Shown one piece after another: positions 9,380 through 17,402 of a stretch of 35,434 nt of DNA. The position numbers were made by a program, and so were the translations under genes. The stretch covers positions 312 through 35,745 of the forward strand of contig NZ_JEMV01000014.1 in assembly GCF_000588875.1 (NCBI RefSeq), given 5' to 3'. Position 1 is the stretch's first letter; the number at the start of each line of letters is the position of its first letter. This stretch comes from Sphingobium sp. Ant17. GTDB taxonomy: Bacteria > Pseudomonadota > Alphaproteobacteria > Sphingomonadales > Sphingomonadaceae. The notes under the pieces were generated by a model, which had not been told where the DNA came from, ran no database searches, and saw only the letters and a list, made by a program, of their open reading frames with translations.

Positions 9380-9766
9380 TCAGTATTCATTCGATAACAT
9401 GATCGTAAGCACACGTTTGGTGCGATCCTCGTCCCACGGGGCCTCGCTGCCGAAAGCCAAATTTGGCTCGTAATAGTCGATCTTCCAGAAAACGGTCACT
9501 GCAATCACCTTGTCATCATCGGGCCGGTCCTGCGTCCAGTCACCCGATGCGAGACGGAAGACGGCCCCGAAGTCATGCTCACCATAAGGGGCATTGTTGT
9601 CGTCGAATTTCGAGAACCGCGCGATCAACACCAATGCGGCGGAACGGTCCGCATCGCAGAGGGCCTGAAACCCCATCGTGACATTGGTGACGGACGTGAC
9701 GCCGGGGATTGCACGCGCAGCATCGTTCAAGCGGCGGATAGCATCGATCTGTTCAGGGTTCTGCAT
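9380..9766 (-). CDS. DUF3768-family protein
   Basis: A 128-residue cytosolic protein of the DUF3768 family, which is widespread on alphaproteobacterial plasmids and has no established function. Recognisable features are an N-terminal helix (IDAIRRLNDAARA), a central PYGEHDFGA element, FWKIDYYEPNLAFGS and the C-terminal VLTIMLSNEY, all hallmarks of the family. An in-frame GTG one codon earlier (9769) is possible. It is the first gene to the left of repeat copy 1 and reads away from it, in the same direction as the Fic operon. Its proximity to Fic, ParB-like and ArdC genes suggests a role in plasmid establishment, but that is inference. Confidence 0.8.
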   Translation of the reverse strand: MQNPEQIDAIRRLNDAARAIPGVTSVTNVTMGFQALCDADRSAALVLIARFSKFDDNNAPYGEHDFGAVFRLASGDWTQDRPDDDKVIAVTVFWKIDYYEPNLAFGSEAPWDEDRTKRVLTIMLSNEY

Positions 9767-9824
9767 CACTCGTTTCTTTCATCTGGGCATGGCTGCAAGG
9801 CCGTGGGCCGGGCAACCCTGCCGT

Positions 9825-9991
9825 TCCGGCGAGGAACGGGATGGGGAGGGAGGGCGAGAATCTGCCGCTGGCGCGGGCGAGCGGCCTTAGCGCGGTCGAC
9901 GCCTCCAAGGCGTCGGGTGCCGCGCTTGGCGGATTACACGGGCGACAAGATTGTCGTTCGGGAACGAAAGGGCAGCGCCCTTGGTGTTCCC
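9825..9991. repeat. Dispersed leader module, copy 1
   Basis: A 167-bp block that matches 19520-19689 and 33055-33222 in the same orientation, from TCCGGCGAGG to GGTGTTCCC. It includes the two-tier hairpin at 9960-9991: outer stem GGGAAC/GTTCCC, inner stem AAGGGC/GCCCTT, loop AGC. It lies 59 bp upstream of the DUF3768 start. To the right the homology with the other copies ends and the metal cassette with its merR promoter begins. No gene is convincing in this block or in the rest of 9767-10059. Confidence 0.85.
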
Positions 9992-10059
9992 TGTCCGCCT
10001 CGCGCCTCGGGAGGCTTGGCGGAACGCGTGAAGCTCTTGCGCGCTGGCGCGCATCCGCC

Positions 10060-10104
10060 TTGACCAGCTCAACGCCATTTCCGTATAAACTACAGTCACT
10101 GTAG
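10060..10104 (+). promoter_or_regulatory. merR promoter with operator A
   Basis: TTGACC (10060-10065) and TATAAA (10084-10089), 18 bp apart, are followed directly by the dyad CTACAGT-C-ACTGTAG (10090-10104). The operator sits on the expected transcription start, which fits autorepression. The same half-site occurs at 10680 and 12780. Confidence 0.65.
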
Positions 10105-10144
10105 AATGAGCATTGCGCGTCGCACTCAAGATCGTGGAAACCAC

Positions 10145-10543
10145 ATGCAAATCGGCGAGTTGTCGCGTGCGACTGACACCAAAGTGACGACCATCCGCTT
10201 CTATGAGGAAATTGGACTGCTGGGCCAACCAGTGCGAACGGCCTCGGGACGGCGAACCTATGGGCTACCCGATACTGATCGATTGAACTTCATTCGTAAT
10301 GCTCGTCGGCTTGGTTTTTCGATCGACGAGGTTCGATCGCTGCTTGCACTTGCCGATCAGCCAGAGCGCGATTGCCGGGAAGCGGCGAACATCGCAGCAC
10401 GTCATCTGGCCGATGTAGAACAGCGGCTTAGACAGCTAAGCGCTCTCCGCGACGAGCTCGCAGCCATGAGCGCGGCGGGTTGCTGCGCCAAGACGATGGC
10501 GGAATGTCGAGTCATACAGGCCATCGCTCGACCTGCAGCATGA
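10145..10543 (+). CDS. MerR-family metal-responsive regulator (ZntR/PbrR-like)
   Basis: Transcription factor of 132 residues. The N-terminal winged helix begins MQIGELSRATDTKVTTIRFYE, broken in two for clarity as MQIGELSRATD and KVTTIRFYEEIGLL, and a long dimerisation helix covers about 80-110. Metal-ligand candidates Cys77, Cys113, Cys114 and Cys121 match the ZntR-type pattern for Zn/Cd/Pb. An upstream ATG at 10106 is in frame but abuts the operator, so ATG 10145 is preferred. Related operators at 10090, 10680 and 12772 suggest it controls itself, the FTR1-type permease gene and the CDF gene, all on the same strand. Metal specificity cannot be fixed from sequence; lead, zinc or cadmium are candidates. 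Confidence 0.85.
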   Translation: MQIGELSRATDTKVTTIRFYEEIGLLGQPVRTASGRRTYGLPDTDRLNFIRNARRLGFSIDEVRSLLALADQPERDCREAANIAARHLADVEQRLRQLSALRDELAAMSAAGCCAKTMAECRVIQAIARPAA

Positions 10544-10673
10544 GTCGAGCGAACATCGATAACCTTCTATCCTCCATGCGCTCGAGGATTTGATTGCTAT
10601 CCTCTTCAAAGCGACCAGGGACACAAGCCTCACCGGTCGCCAACATTATTAATGCGAGCGGATCGCAAATCCC

Positions 10674-10704
10674 TTGATCCTACAGTAGCTAGAGGTTGTA
10701 GGGG
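10674..10704 (+). promoter_or_regulatory. MerR-type promoter of the PbrT-like gene (operator B)
   Basis: TTGATC (10674-10679), then a 19-bp spacer containing CTACAGTAGCTAGAG, then a weak -10 at 10699. The overlong spacer is typical of MerR-activated promoters, and the spacer resembles the pbr-type operator. Confidence 0.65.
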
Positions 10705-10710
10705 GCGCTC

Positions 10711-12732
10711 ATGTCAACGCCCTCACTCCACCACGCCCCTGCCATCAACGCGCCCTCCGCAGGCCCGATCCGTACCACCTCCATGCGCTTGATGCTCATT
10801 GCGGCGGCTATCCTATTAGGTTTGGTGTTGCCGCTCACTGCGCTGCGCGCTGCACCAACTACGGACCAGAACGACGTGCAAACCGCATGGCGGCTGCTCG
10901 ACTATGTCGCCGTCGATTATGGTGGCGCGGTCGCTGGGGGGCGGATCACGAGCGTTTCGGAATATGCCGAAATGAAGGAATTCACAGGTTCCGTGTCCGC
11001 GCAGCTCGTCGCTCTGCCTCTCAAGCCTGAACGGGCAGCGCTGATTGAAAGAGCGGCACGCCTCCAGAGCGTGATCGCGCGCAAGGGAACGCCGCAGGAA
11101 GTCGCGACGCTGGCGCGCGGACTCGCGGCCGACCTACTGAAAGCCTACCCTGTGCCGCTTGCCCCGGCGACGCCGCCGAGCTTTGCTCGGGGGGTGGCTC
11201 TGTTCGGCTCCAGCTGCGCAGCCTGTCACGGCACGACAGGGAACGGGCATGGCCCCGACGCGGCCAAGCTCACGACGCCGCCGATCGCGTTCACCGACAT
11301 CGAGCGCGCCCGCCAGCGTAGCGTATTTGCGCTATACCAGGTCATAGGCCAAGGCATCGACGGAACGGCGATGCAGAGCTTCGCCGACTTGCCAAGTCAG
11401 GACCGTTGGGCGCTGGCGTTCCGCGCCGGCAGCTTCGCCCTGACCGACGAACAGGCGCGGGAAGGGGAGCGGCTGTGGAAGACTGATCCGTCGCTCCGCC
11501 AACAGGTGCCCGACCTCCAGACACTCGTGGCGCTCACGCCATCCTCGCTTGCCGATCATATCGGCGAGGAACGGGCTTTGGCGGTCATGGCTTATCTCCG
11601 CCGCCATCCTGACGCTGTGATCGAACAGGCTCCTGCGTCGCTCTCACTGGTGCGCCAGAAGCTGGCAGCGAGCCTCGATGCCGCCCGAAAGGGAGATCGT
11701 CGTGCGGCGAAGGAATTGGCGCTGTCCGCCTACCTGGACGGCTTCGAACCGGTAGAGCCGACGCTGGGCGCACGCGATGCAACGCTGCTCGCACGTATCG
11801 AAGGCGCGATGGGCGAGTATCGCGCTGCAATCGATCAGGGTGCCGGGTCCGACGATCTGGCGAACCGCGCGCTCGTCCTCAACGATCTGTTCGACAATGC
11901 CGAGGCCGCGCTGGCCCCTGGCGCGTCCAGCGATGCATCGACCTTCCTCGGCGCGTTTACGATCCTGTTGCGCGAAGGCTTGGAAGCCCTGCTCATCGTC
12001 GTCGCCATGATCGCCTTCCTGCGCAAAGCGGAACGCTCGGAAGTGCTACCCTATGTACATGGTGGCTGGGTCGGAGCGCTTGTGGCCGGCCTGCTGACTT
12101 GGGTGGTGGCCACCTATGCAATCGGGATCAGCGGCGCGAGCCGAGAGCTGACGGAGGGGTTCGGTTCGCTATTTGCAGCAGTGGTCCTGCTCTCGGTCGG
12201 GATATGGATGCACGGCAAGGCACAAGCCGATCAATGGCAACGCTACATCAGAGAAAAGATGGCGCGCGCGCTGTCGGGCCGCTCCGCCTGGTTCCTCTTT
12301 GGGCTGGCCTTCGTGGTGGTTTATCGTGAGGTGTTTGAAACGATCCTGTTCTACGCGGCGCTGTGGACGCAGGGGAATGGCAGCGCGCTGCTCGCCGGGG
12401 CAGGATCAGCGGTCGCGATCCTCGCCGTGATCGCCTGGGCCATGCTCCGCTACAGCCGCCAGCTCCCGATTGCTAAGGTTTTCGCTTACAGTTCGTGGCT
12501 GATGGCGGGGCTGACAGTGGTTCTTGCTGGCAAAGGCGTGGGGGCACTGCAAGAGGCCGGAATCATCGGCATAGCGCCGATCGCCAACGGCCCCCGACTT
12601 TCCATGCTAGGCATATTTCCCACTTGGCAATCCATCATAGCCCAGCTTCTCATGGTGTTGGCAATTGCCACGGGCTTCTCGTTCAATCGTCGCAAGCGAG
12701 ATAAGACCGTCGATCTTGCGCCATCTGCGTAA
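10711..12732 (+). CDS. pbrT: FTR1-family permease with cytochrome c domain (PbrT-like)
   Basis: Membrane protein of 673 residues. A signal/anchor segment (about 25-47) precedes a periplasmic region with a c-type haem site CAACH (Cys169, Cys172, His173), then a C-terminal membrane domain of about seven segments. Two FTR1 motifs are present: REGLE at 421-425 and REVFE at 539-543, whose Glu residues bind the metal in iron permeases. This domain order matches PbrT of lead-resistance operons, thought to import Pb(II), and bacterial iron permeases. An AGGGGG ribosome site precedes the ATG. The MerR operator just upstream supports induction by a heavy metal; iron uptake remains possible. Confidence 0.82.
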   Translation: MSTPSLHHAPAINAPSAGPIRTTSMRLMLIAAAILLGLVLPLTALRAAPTTDQNDVQTAWRLLDYVAVDYGGAVAGGRITSVSEYAEMKEFTGSVSAQLVALPLKPERAALIERAARLQSVIARKGTPQEVATLARGLAADLLKAYPVPLAPATPPSFARGVALFGSSCAACHGTTGNGHGPDAAKLTTPPIAFTDIERARQRSVFALYQVIGQGIDGTAMQSFADLPSQDRWALAFRAGSFALTDEQAREGERLWKTDPSLRQQVPDLQTLVALTPSSLADHIGEERALAVMAYLRRHPDAVIEQAPASLSLVRQKLAASLDAARKGDRRAAKELALSAYLDGFEPVEPTLGARDATLLARIEGAMGEYRAAIDQGAGSDDLANRALVLNDLFDNAEAALAPGASSDASTFLGAFTILLREGLEALLIVVAMIAFLRKAERSEVLPYVHGGWVGALVAGLLTWVVATYAIGISGASRELTEGFGSLFAAVVLLSVGIWMHGKAQADQWQRYIREKMARALSGRSAWFLFGLAFVVVYREVFETILFYAALWTQGNGSALLAGAGSAVAILAVIAWAMLRYSRQLPIAKVFAYSSWLMAGLTVVLAGKGVGALQEAGIIGIAPIANGPRLSMLGIFPTWQSIIAQLLMVLAIATGFSFNRRKRDKTVDLAPSA

Positions 12733-12765
12733 GGCAGGGTGCTCCGTAAAGACCGAATTTTCTAC

Positions 12766-12796
12766 TTGCTTCTATAGTTACTGTAGATTGTAGGAA
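12766..12796 (+). promoter_or_regulatory. MerR-type promoter of the CDF gene (operator C)
   Basis: TTGCTT (12766-12771), a 19-bp spacer with the dyad CTATAGT-T-ACTGTAG (12772-12786), and a -10-like TAGGAA (12791-12796). It shares ACTGTAG with operator A, so the same MerR protein probably acts here. Confidence 0.65.
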
Positions 12797-12802
12797 TAGC
12801 GT

Positions 12803-13435
12803 ATGAGTGAAATCCAAACCCCCTCATGCGGCTGTACCGGCGATACGAAGCGGGCGGAGCGCGACCCCGCGTATCGCCGTGCTCTGTGGATCGTCATCCT
12901 GCTCAACCTTGGTTTCGGTCTGGTCGAGATCGTCGGCGGGTTTATTGCTGATAGCCAGGCGCTCAAGGCGGATGCGCTCGACTTTATCGGCGATGGGACC
13001 ATTTCCCTGTTCGGCCTTATCGCCTTGGGCTGGACTGCTCACGCGAGATCGAGAATCGCCCTCGCACAGGGCCTTTTCCTCGGAGCGCTGGGTCTGGGTG
13101 TTATCGGATTTGCCATGTGGCGTTCGATGAACGCTGTCGCGCCTGAAGCCGATCTAATGGGCGGGATCGGGGTGGTAGCGCTGATAATCAATGTAAGCGC
13201 CGCTCTTGTCCTCTCTCGTTTTCGTGAAGGTGACGCCAATGTCCGCGCGATCTGGCTGTTCAGCCGCAACGATGCTCTGGCAAATATCGCCGTGATCGCT
13301 GCGGCAGGGCTGGTCGCCTGGACTGGACAAGCATGGCCTGACCTTGCTGTCGCTGGTATTATTGCGCTGCTATTCCTGCATTCGGCATGGGAAATCACGC
13401 GGGGAGCCATGGCCGAGATGAACAATCGCCCATAA
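12803..13435 (+). CDS. CDF-type cation efflux transporter lacking the cytoplasmic domain
   Basis: Inner-membrane protein of 210 residues with six transmembrane segments. The binding site is visible in segment 2 (ADALDFIGDG, an Asp-xxx-Asp pair) and in segment 5 (SRNDALANI). The C-terminal cytoplasmic domain of typical cation diffusion facilitators is missing. The N-terminus carries SCGCTGD, a possible metal-catching segment. It has its own MerR-type promoter 7 bp upstream and ends before the ars genes. Zn, Cd or Pb export is the likely role, given the regulator. Two further CDF genes in this window (20398, 28801) have the same short architecture. Confidence 0.82.
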   Translation: MSEIQTPSCGCTGDTKRAERDPAYRRALWIVILLNLGFGLVEIVGGFIADSQALKADALDFIGDGTISLFGLIALGWTAHARSRIALAQGLFLGALGLGVIGFAMWRSMNAVAPEADLMGGIGVVALIINVSAALVLSRFREGDANVRAIWLFSRNDALANIAVIAAAGLVAWTGQAWPDLAVAGIIALLFLHSAWEITRGAMAEMNNRP

Positions 13436-13554
13436 CGGTCGATAATGCGCGGGTTGCCGATGCGGCGCTCTCGCTTTCACTACCCGACGCAGGAGGAGAG
13501 CGGACCAGCTCTGCACCACTTGCGAACTAACTCACGGTGCTACCGCTAAACGGC

Positions 13555-13592
13555 AATTGCACTCAAAAATATATCCATTATGCTGGATATAT
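13555..13592 (+). promoter_or_regulatory. arsR promoter and operator overlapping the start codon
   Basis: TTGCAC (13555-13560) and TATGCT (13579-13584) lie 18 bp apart. A perfect dyad ATATATCCA/TGGATATAT (13569-13577 and 13584-13592) covers the -10 box and runs into the arsR ATG at 13591, a typical ArsR operator placement. Confidence 0.65.
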
Positions 13593-13923
13593 GGAAAATG
13601 AGTTGGCAATCACCGCTTTGAGCGCCTTGGCACAAGGGACGCGGCTCGACACCTTCCGGCTACTGGTGCGGCATGAACCCGATGGCCTGGCTGCGGGAGA
13701 AATCGCGCGCCAGCTCGATGTGCCGCAAAACACCATGTCGGCGCATCTTGGTATTCTCACCCGGGCAGGCCTGGTGCGTTCCGAACGCCATAGCCGATCG
13801 ATTATCTACCGCGCCGATCTTGACGGGCTGCGGGCGCTGACCCTGTTTCTCCTCAAGGATTGCTGCGGCGGCAACGCGCAAGTGTGCGCGCCGCTGATCG
13901 CTGAACTCTCACCTTGCTGCTGA
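13591..13923 (+). CDS. arsR: ArsR-family arsenic-responsive repressor
   Basis: Winged-helix repressor of 110 residues that releases the operator on binding As(III). The recognition helix region is AGEIARQLDVPQNTMSAHLG (about 35-54). Metalloid ligands are probably the C-terminal Cys91, Cys92 and Cys99, as in ArsR proteins of the Acidithiobacillus type; a further Cys pair ends the protein. It lacks the N-terminal-domain ELCVCDL site of E. coli ArsR. The upstream in-frame ATG at 13537 is unlikely because it lies before the promoter. The predicted transcription start is within a few bases of ATG 13591, so the mRNA may be leaderless. It is the first gene of the ars operon. Confidence 0.88.
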   Translation: MENELAITALSALAQGTRLDTFRLLVRHEPDGLAAGEIARQLDVPQNTMSAHLGILTRAGLVRSERHSRSIIYRADLDGLRALTLFLLKDCCGGNAQVCAPLIAELSPCC

Positions 13924-13934
13924 AAGGATGCCCC

Positions 13935-14363
13935 GTGGCCATCGACATCGTCATCTATCACAATTCCGAATGCGGCACATCGCGCAACGCGCTCGCCATG
14001 ATCCGCAACGCGGGCATCGAACCGCATGTGATCGAATATCTTAAGACGCCGCCTACGCGAGCCTTGCTGGTCGAACTGGTTGGCCGCGCCGGCATGACCC
14101 CGCGCGATCTCCTGCGCGAAAAGGGTACGCCTTTTGGCGAGTTGGGCCTTGCCGACCCGGCACTGTCCGACGAACAGCTCGTGGACGCGATGATGGCGCA
14201 TCCAATCCTTATCAACCGGCCCCTCGTTGTGTCGCCGCTGGGTGTGAAACTGTGCCGTCCTTCCGAAGCGGTGCTTGATCTGCTGCCGACAGGCCAGCTT
14301 GGCGCATTCGCGAAAGAAGATGGCGAACAGGTCGTGGATGGCACAGGCCAGCGTATCGCCTGA
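13935..14363 (+). CDS. arsC: Arsenate reductase, glutaredoxin-coupled ArsC
   Basis: Reduces arsenate to arsenite using glutathione/glutaredoxin. The 142-residue protein has the catalytic Cys13 in [10 protein letters not shown], and conserved arginines in LINRPLVV and KLCRPSE that match the Arg set of E. coli ArsC. The start is GTG at 13935, placed by AAAGGA at 13924-13929; in-frame ATG 13914 lies inside arsR. It begins 11 bp after arsR and overlaps arsB by one base (TGATG). Confidence 0.9.
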   Translation: MAIDIVIYHNSECGTSRNALAMIRNAGIEPHVIEYLKTPPTRALLVELVGRAGMTPRDLLREKGTPFGELGLADPALSDEQLVDAMMAHPILINRPLVVSPLGVKLCRPSEAVLDLLPTGQLGAFAKEDGEQVVDGTGQRIA

Positions 14364-15649
14364 TGCTGCCAGCAATTCTGATCTTCATCGCCACGATTGC
14401 GCTCGTCATCTGGCAACCCAAGGGCCTCGGCATCGGGTGGAGCGCCATGGGCGGGGCGATCGTAGCGCTGCTTGCCGGCGTTGTGTCGCTGTCCGACGTG
14501 CCTGTGGTTTGGGACATTGTCTGGAACGCGACGGGGGCATTCGTCTCGATCATCGTCATCAGCCTGCTGCTCGATGAGGCGGGATTTTTCGAATGGGCGG
14601 CGCTTCACGTCGCTCGCTGGGGCAAGGGCAACGGTCGTGCCCTGTTCGCCCTCATCGTGCTGCTCGGCGCGGCGGTATCGTCCCTGTTCGCCAATGATGG
14701 CGCGGCCTTGATCCTCACCCCCATCGTCATCGCGATGCTGCGCGCGCTGGGCTATGGCGACAAGGCGACGCTGGCGTTCGTAATGGCCGCAGGCTTCATC
14801 GCGGACACCGCCAGCCTCCCGCTTGTGGTCTCGAATCTCGTCAACATCGTGTCGACCGACTTCTTCAAGCTCGGCTTTGGCGAATATGCGAGCGTGATGG
14901 TGCCGGTGGATCTGGCCGCGATCGCCGCCACGCTCGGCGCGCTGATGGTGTTCTTCCGGCGCGACATACCGACAGACTATGATGTTGCCGCGCTGCGCGC
15001 GCCGCGCGCGGCGATCCGGGACGCCGCAACCTTTCGCGCCGGTTGGGTCGTCCTCGTGCTTCTTCTCGTGGGCTTCTTCCTGCTTGATCCGCTGGGCGTG
15101 CCTGTCAGCGCGGTTGCCGCTGCCGGCGCGATCCTGCTGCTCGCAATTGCGGGGAGGGGGCATGTCATCGAGACCCGCAAGGTGCTGCGCGGCGCGCCTT
15201 GGCAGGTCGTCATCTTTTCGCTTGGCATGTATCTCGTCGTCTATGGCCTGCGAAATGCAGGACTGACCGACCACCTCGCTGCGCTGCTCGATCGGACCGC
15301 GCAGGGCGGGGTGTGGGGTGCCGCTCTGGGAACCGGCGTGATCGCTGCCATCCTGTCATCCGTCATGAACAACATGCCGACGGTTCTGGTGGGCGCGCTG
15401 TCGATCGACGCCACGCACGCCACAGGAGCGGTGAGGGAAGCGATGATCTACGCCAATGTGATCGGCTGTGATCTTGGCCCCAAGATCACACCCATCGGAT
15501 CGCTTGCCACCCTGCTGTGGCTTCATGTCCTCGGACAAAAAGGCATTCGCATCGGTTGGGGCTATTACTTCAAGGTCGGCGTAACGCTGACGGTTCCGGT
15601 GTTACTGGTGACCCTCGTAGCTCTCGCAATCAGGATCAGCATGGTATGA
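14363..15649 (+). CDS. arsB: ArsB arsenite efflux permease
   Basis: Inner-membrane arsenite/antimonite transporter of the ArsB/NhaD-like ion transporter superfamily, 428 residues with about eleven hydrophobic segments. Characteristic stretches are [30 protein letters not shown] and [13 protein letters not shown], the substrate-site regions of ArsB. It works without a partner ATPase here, as no arsA is present. It is translationally coupled to arsC by a one-base overlap and to ynfA by ATGA. Confidence 0.9.
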   Translation: MLPAILIFIATIALVIWQPKGLGIGWSAMGGAIVALLAGVVSLSDVPVVWDIVWNATGAFVSIIVISLLLDEAGFFEWAALHVARWGKGNGRALFALIVLLGAAVSSLFANDGAALILTPIVIAMLRALGYGDKATLAFVMAAGFIADTASLPLVVSNLVNIVSTDFFKLGFGEYASVMVPVDLAAIAATLGALMVFFRRDIPTDYDVAALRAPRAAIRDAATFRAGWVVLVLLLVGFFLLDPLGVPVSAVAAAGAILLLAIAGRGHVIETRKVLRGAPWQVVIFSLGMYLVVYGLRNAGLTDHLAALLDRTAQGGVWGAALGTGVIAAILSSVMNNMPTVLVGALSIDATHATGAVREAMIYANVIGCDLGPKITPIGSLATLLWLHVLGQKGIRIGWGYYFKVGVTLTVPVLLVTLVALAIRISMV

Positions 15650-15969
15650 CGGCGCTCGTTTATCTTGGCGCAGCAATCGCAGAAATCGCCGGCTGCTTTG
15701 CTTTTTGGGCATGGCTCCGACTGGATAAGTCCCCCCTATGGCTAGCGCCGGGTGTCGCGTCGCTAATGCTGTTCGCATGGCTTCTGACCCGCGTGGACAG
15801 TGACGCAGCGGGTCGAGCCTACGCTGCATATGGCGGCATCTACATTTGTGCATCCCTCGCGTGGCTATGGGCTGTGGAAGGCGTACGCCCAGACCGTTGG
15901 GACGTTGGCGGGGCCGCCCTTTGCCTCATTGGCACCTGTGTAATCCTATTAGGACCAAGGACCGCCTGA
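15646..15969 (+). CDS. YnfA/UPF0060 small membrane protein
   Basis: A 107-residue protein with four transmembrane segments; [14 protein letters not shown] near the N-terminus and [20 protein letters not shown] in the third segment are the signature of the YnfA family (small-multidrug-resistance-like). Family function is poorly defined; some members are linked to drug efflux. It overlaps arsB by 4 bp and arsH by one base, so it belongs to the ars operon. A contribution to arsenic tolerance is inferred only from this placement. Confidence 0.85.
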   Translation: MTALVYLGAAIAEIAGCFAFWAWLRLDKSPLWLAPGVASLMLFAWLLTRVDSDAAGRAYAAYGGIYICASLAWLWAVEGVRPDRWDVGGAALCLIGTCVILLGPRTA

Positions 15970-16724
15970 TGCCTCTTCGCGATCTCTATGAGGCCGACCA
16001 TCTCCCGGCGCTCGACCCGGCCTATGTCCGCCAGCGCCCCGCCCTGGGGTTGGGCGCGCTCGATCCTGCGCCGCGCATTCTGCTGCTCTATGGCAGTTTG
16101 CGCGAGCGATCCTTCTCGCGTCTCGCCGCGGAGGAAGCCGCGCGGCTTCTACGCCTGTTTGGCGCGGAAACCCGCATCTTCGACCCATCGACACTGCCGC
16201 TGCCCGACCAGGTGGCGGGAGACGATCACCCCGCCGTCCACGAACTGCGTGAACTGGCACTGTGGTCGGAGGGTCAGGTGTGGTGCAGCCCGGAGCGGCA
16301 CGGCCAGATCACGGGCATCATGAAGGCGCAGATCGATCATCTGCCGCTGGAGATGAGGGGGATGCGGCCGACGCAGGGTCGCACGCTGGCGGTCATGCAG
16401 GTGTCCGGCGGCTCGCAGTCGTTCAATGCCGTCAACTCGCTTCGCCTCCTCGGTCGCTGGATGCGGATGTTCACCATCCCCAATCAGTCCTCCGTGGCGA
16501 TGGCCTACAAGGAGTTCGACGAGGCGGGCCGCATGAAAGCGTCCAGCTACTATGATCGCATCGTCGACGTCATGGAGGAACTGGTGCGCTTCACCGTCCT
16601 GCTGCGCCCGCACGCGGACCAGCTCGTTGATCGCTATTCAGAGCGTCGATCATCGGGCGTGCCCGTTGATCCGGCTACGGATCTGTCGAGCATCGCTATC
16701 GCGGCGCAAGGCCAGCATCCTTGA
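15969..16724 (+). CDS. arsH: ArsH NADPH-dependent FMN reductase / organoarsenical oxidase
   Basis: Flavodoxin-like flavoprotein of 251 residues. The FMN phosphate loop is [12 protein letters not shown] (about 37-48), and the downstream segment [20 protein letters not shown] is typical of ArsH. ArsH enzymes oxidise trivalent methylated and aromatic arsenicals to less toxic pentavalent forms. The start overlaps the ynfA stop (TGATG). The 3' end overlaps the next gene by 4 bp. Confidence 0.9.
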   Translation: MPLRDLYEADHLPALDPAYVRQRPALGLGALDPAPRILLLYGSLRERSFSRLAAEEAARLLRLFGAETRIFDPSTLPLPDQVAGDDHPAVHELRELALWSEGQVWCSPERHGQITGIMKAQIDHLPLEMRGMRPTQGRTLAVMQVSGGSQSFNAVNSLRLLGRWMRMFTIPNQSSVAMAYKEFDEAGRMKASSYYDRIVDVMEELVRFTVLLRPHADQLVDRYSERRSSGVPVDPATDLSSIAIAAQGQHP

Positions 16725-17215
16725 TCGTTACTTTGATCCGTTCGGCCATGACAGGCGACGCTTGCGCCATACAGGCGATTTACGCGCCTGTGGTCGAGCA
16801 TACCGCCATTTCCTTTGAGGAAGCGCCGCCAAGCGTGGTCGAAATGGCGGCACGGATCGAGGCCACCTTGCAGGATTATCCCTACCTGGTGGCAGAGCAG
16901 GGCGGCGAGGTCGTAGGCTATGCCTACGCCAGCCAGCACCGCACTCGCGCGGCCTATCGCACCTCCGTCGATGTGACAGTCTACATTGCCGACGGGGTAA
17001 GGCGGACCGGGGTCGGGCGTGCCCTTTATGGCCACTTGCTACCTGACCTTGCCGGACGTGGTTTTCACGCAGCGTTCGCCGGCATCGCATTACCCAACAA
17101 GGGCAGCATTGCTCTGCACGAGAGCATGGGTTTCACACCACTCGGGATCTACCGTGATGTGGGCCGCAAATTTGGAAAGTGGCACGACGTAGGCTGGTGG
17201 CAACGGCTGCTGTGA
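16721..17215 (+). CDS. arsN: GNAT acetyltransferase, ArsN1/phosphinothricin-acetyltransferase-like
   Basis: Acetyl-CoA-dependent N-acetyltransferase of 164 residues. [15 protein letters not shown] near the N-terminus and the acetyl-CoA loop [11 protein letters not shown] followed by [20 protein letters not shown] match the phosphinothricin acetyltransferase / ArsN1 group. ArsN1 enzymes detoxify the arsenic-containing antibiotic arsinothricin; place in an ars operon supports that. The start is TTG at 16721 overlapping the arsH stop; ATG 16748 is an alternative. It is the last gene of the ars operon. Confidence 0.82.
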   Translation: MIVTLIRSAMTGDACAIQAIYAPVVEHTAISFEEAPPSVVEMAARIEATLQDYPYLVAEQGGEVVGYAYASQHRTRAAYRTSVDVTVYIADGVRRTGVGRALYGHLLPDLAGRGFHAAFAGIALPNKGSIALHESMGFTPLGIYRDVGRKFGKWHDVGWWQRLL

Positions 17216-17402
17216 AAAGGGCCTGACTGGGTTCATAGTCGCCCGCCGCGCGGCCTTGGTCGCGCGGCGCCGGGCAGGTCCGCCAGGACCGGCGAGCGCG
17301 CCCGTCATGCTGTGGCATGGCGAGCGCGCCGGGGCGACGGGCGCGCCGCACTGGATCTTGGTATGGAGAGACGGGGGCCGGTTCGCACCAGCCCCCGCTC
17401 GG
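17216..17402. terminator. Convergent intergenic region with hairpins between arsN and the ParB-like gene
   Basis: No gene. Several GC-rich dyads occur; the clearest is CGGGGGC (17372-17378) with GCCCCCG (17391-17397), just past the stop of the leftward ParB-like gene. It probably ends transcription of the convergent operons, although no T-run follows. A similar GCGGGGGCTGGT stem sits past the ardC stop (32016-32049). Confidence 0.45.

Noticed and set aside
9767..10059. Open frames running through the module copies (also 19493-20128 and 32974-33381)
   Set aside because: They exist because the repeat is GC-rich; predicted proteins are low-complexity Arg/Gly-rich, differ in frame between copies and overlap the conserved hairpins.
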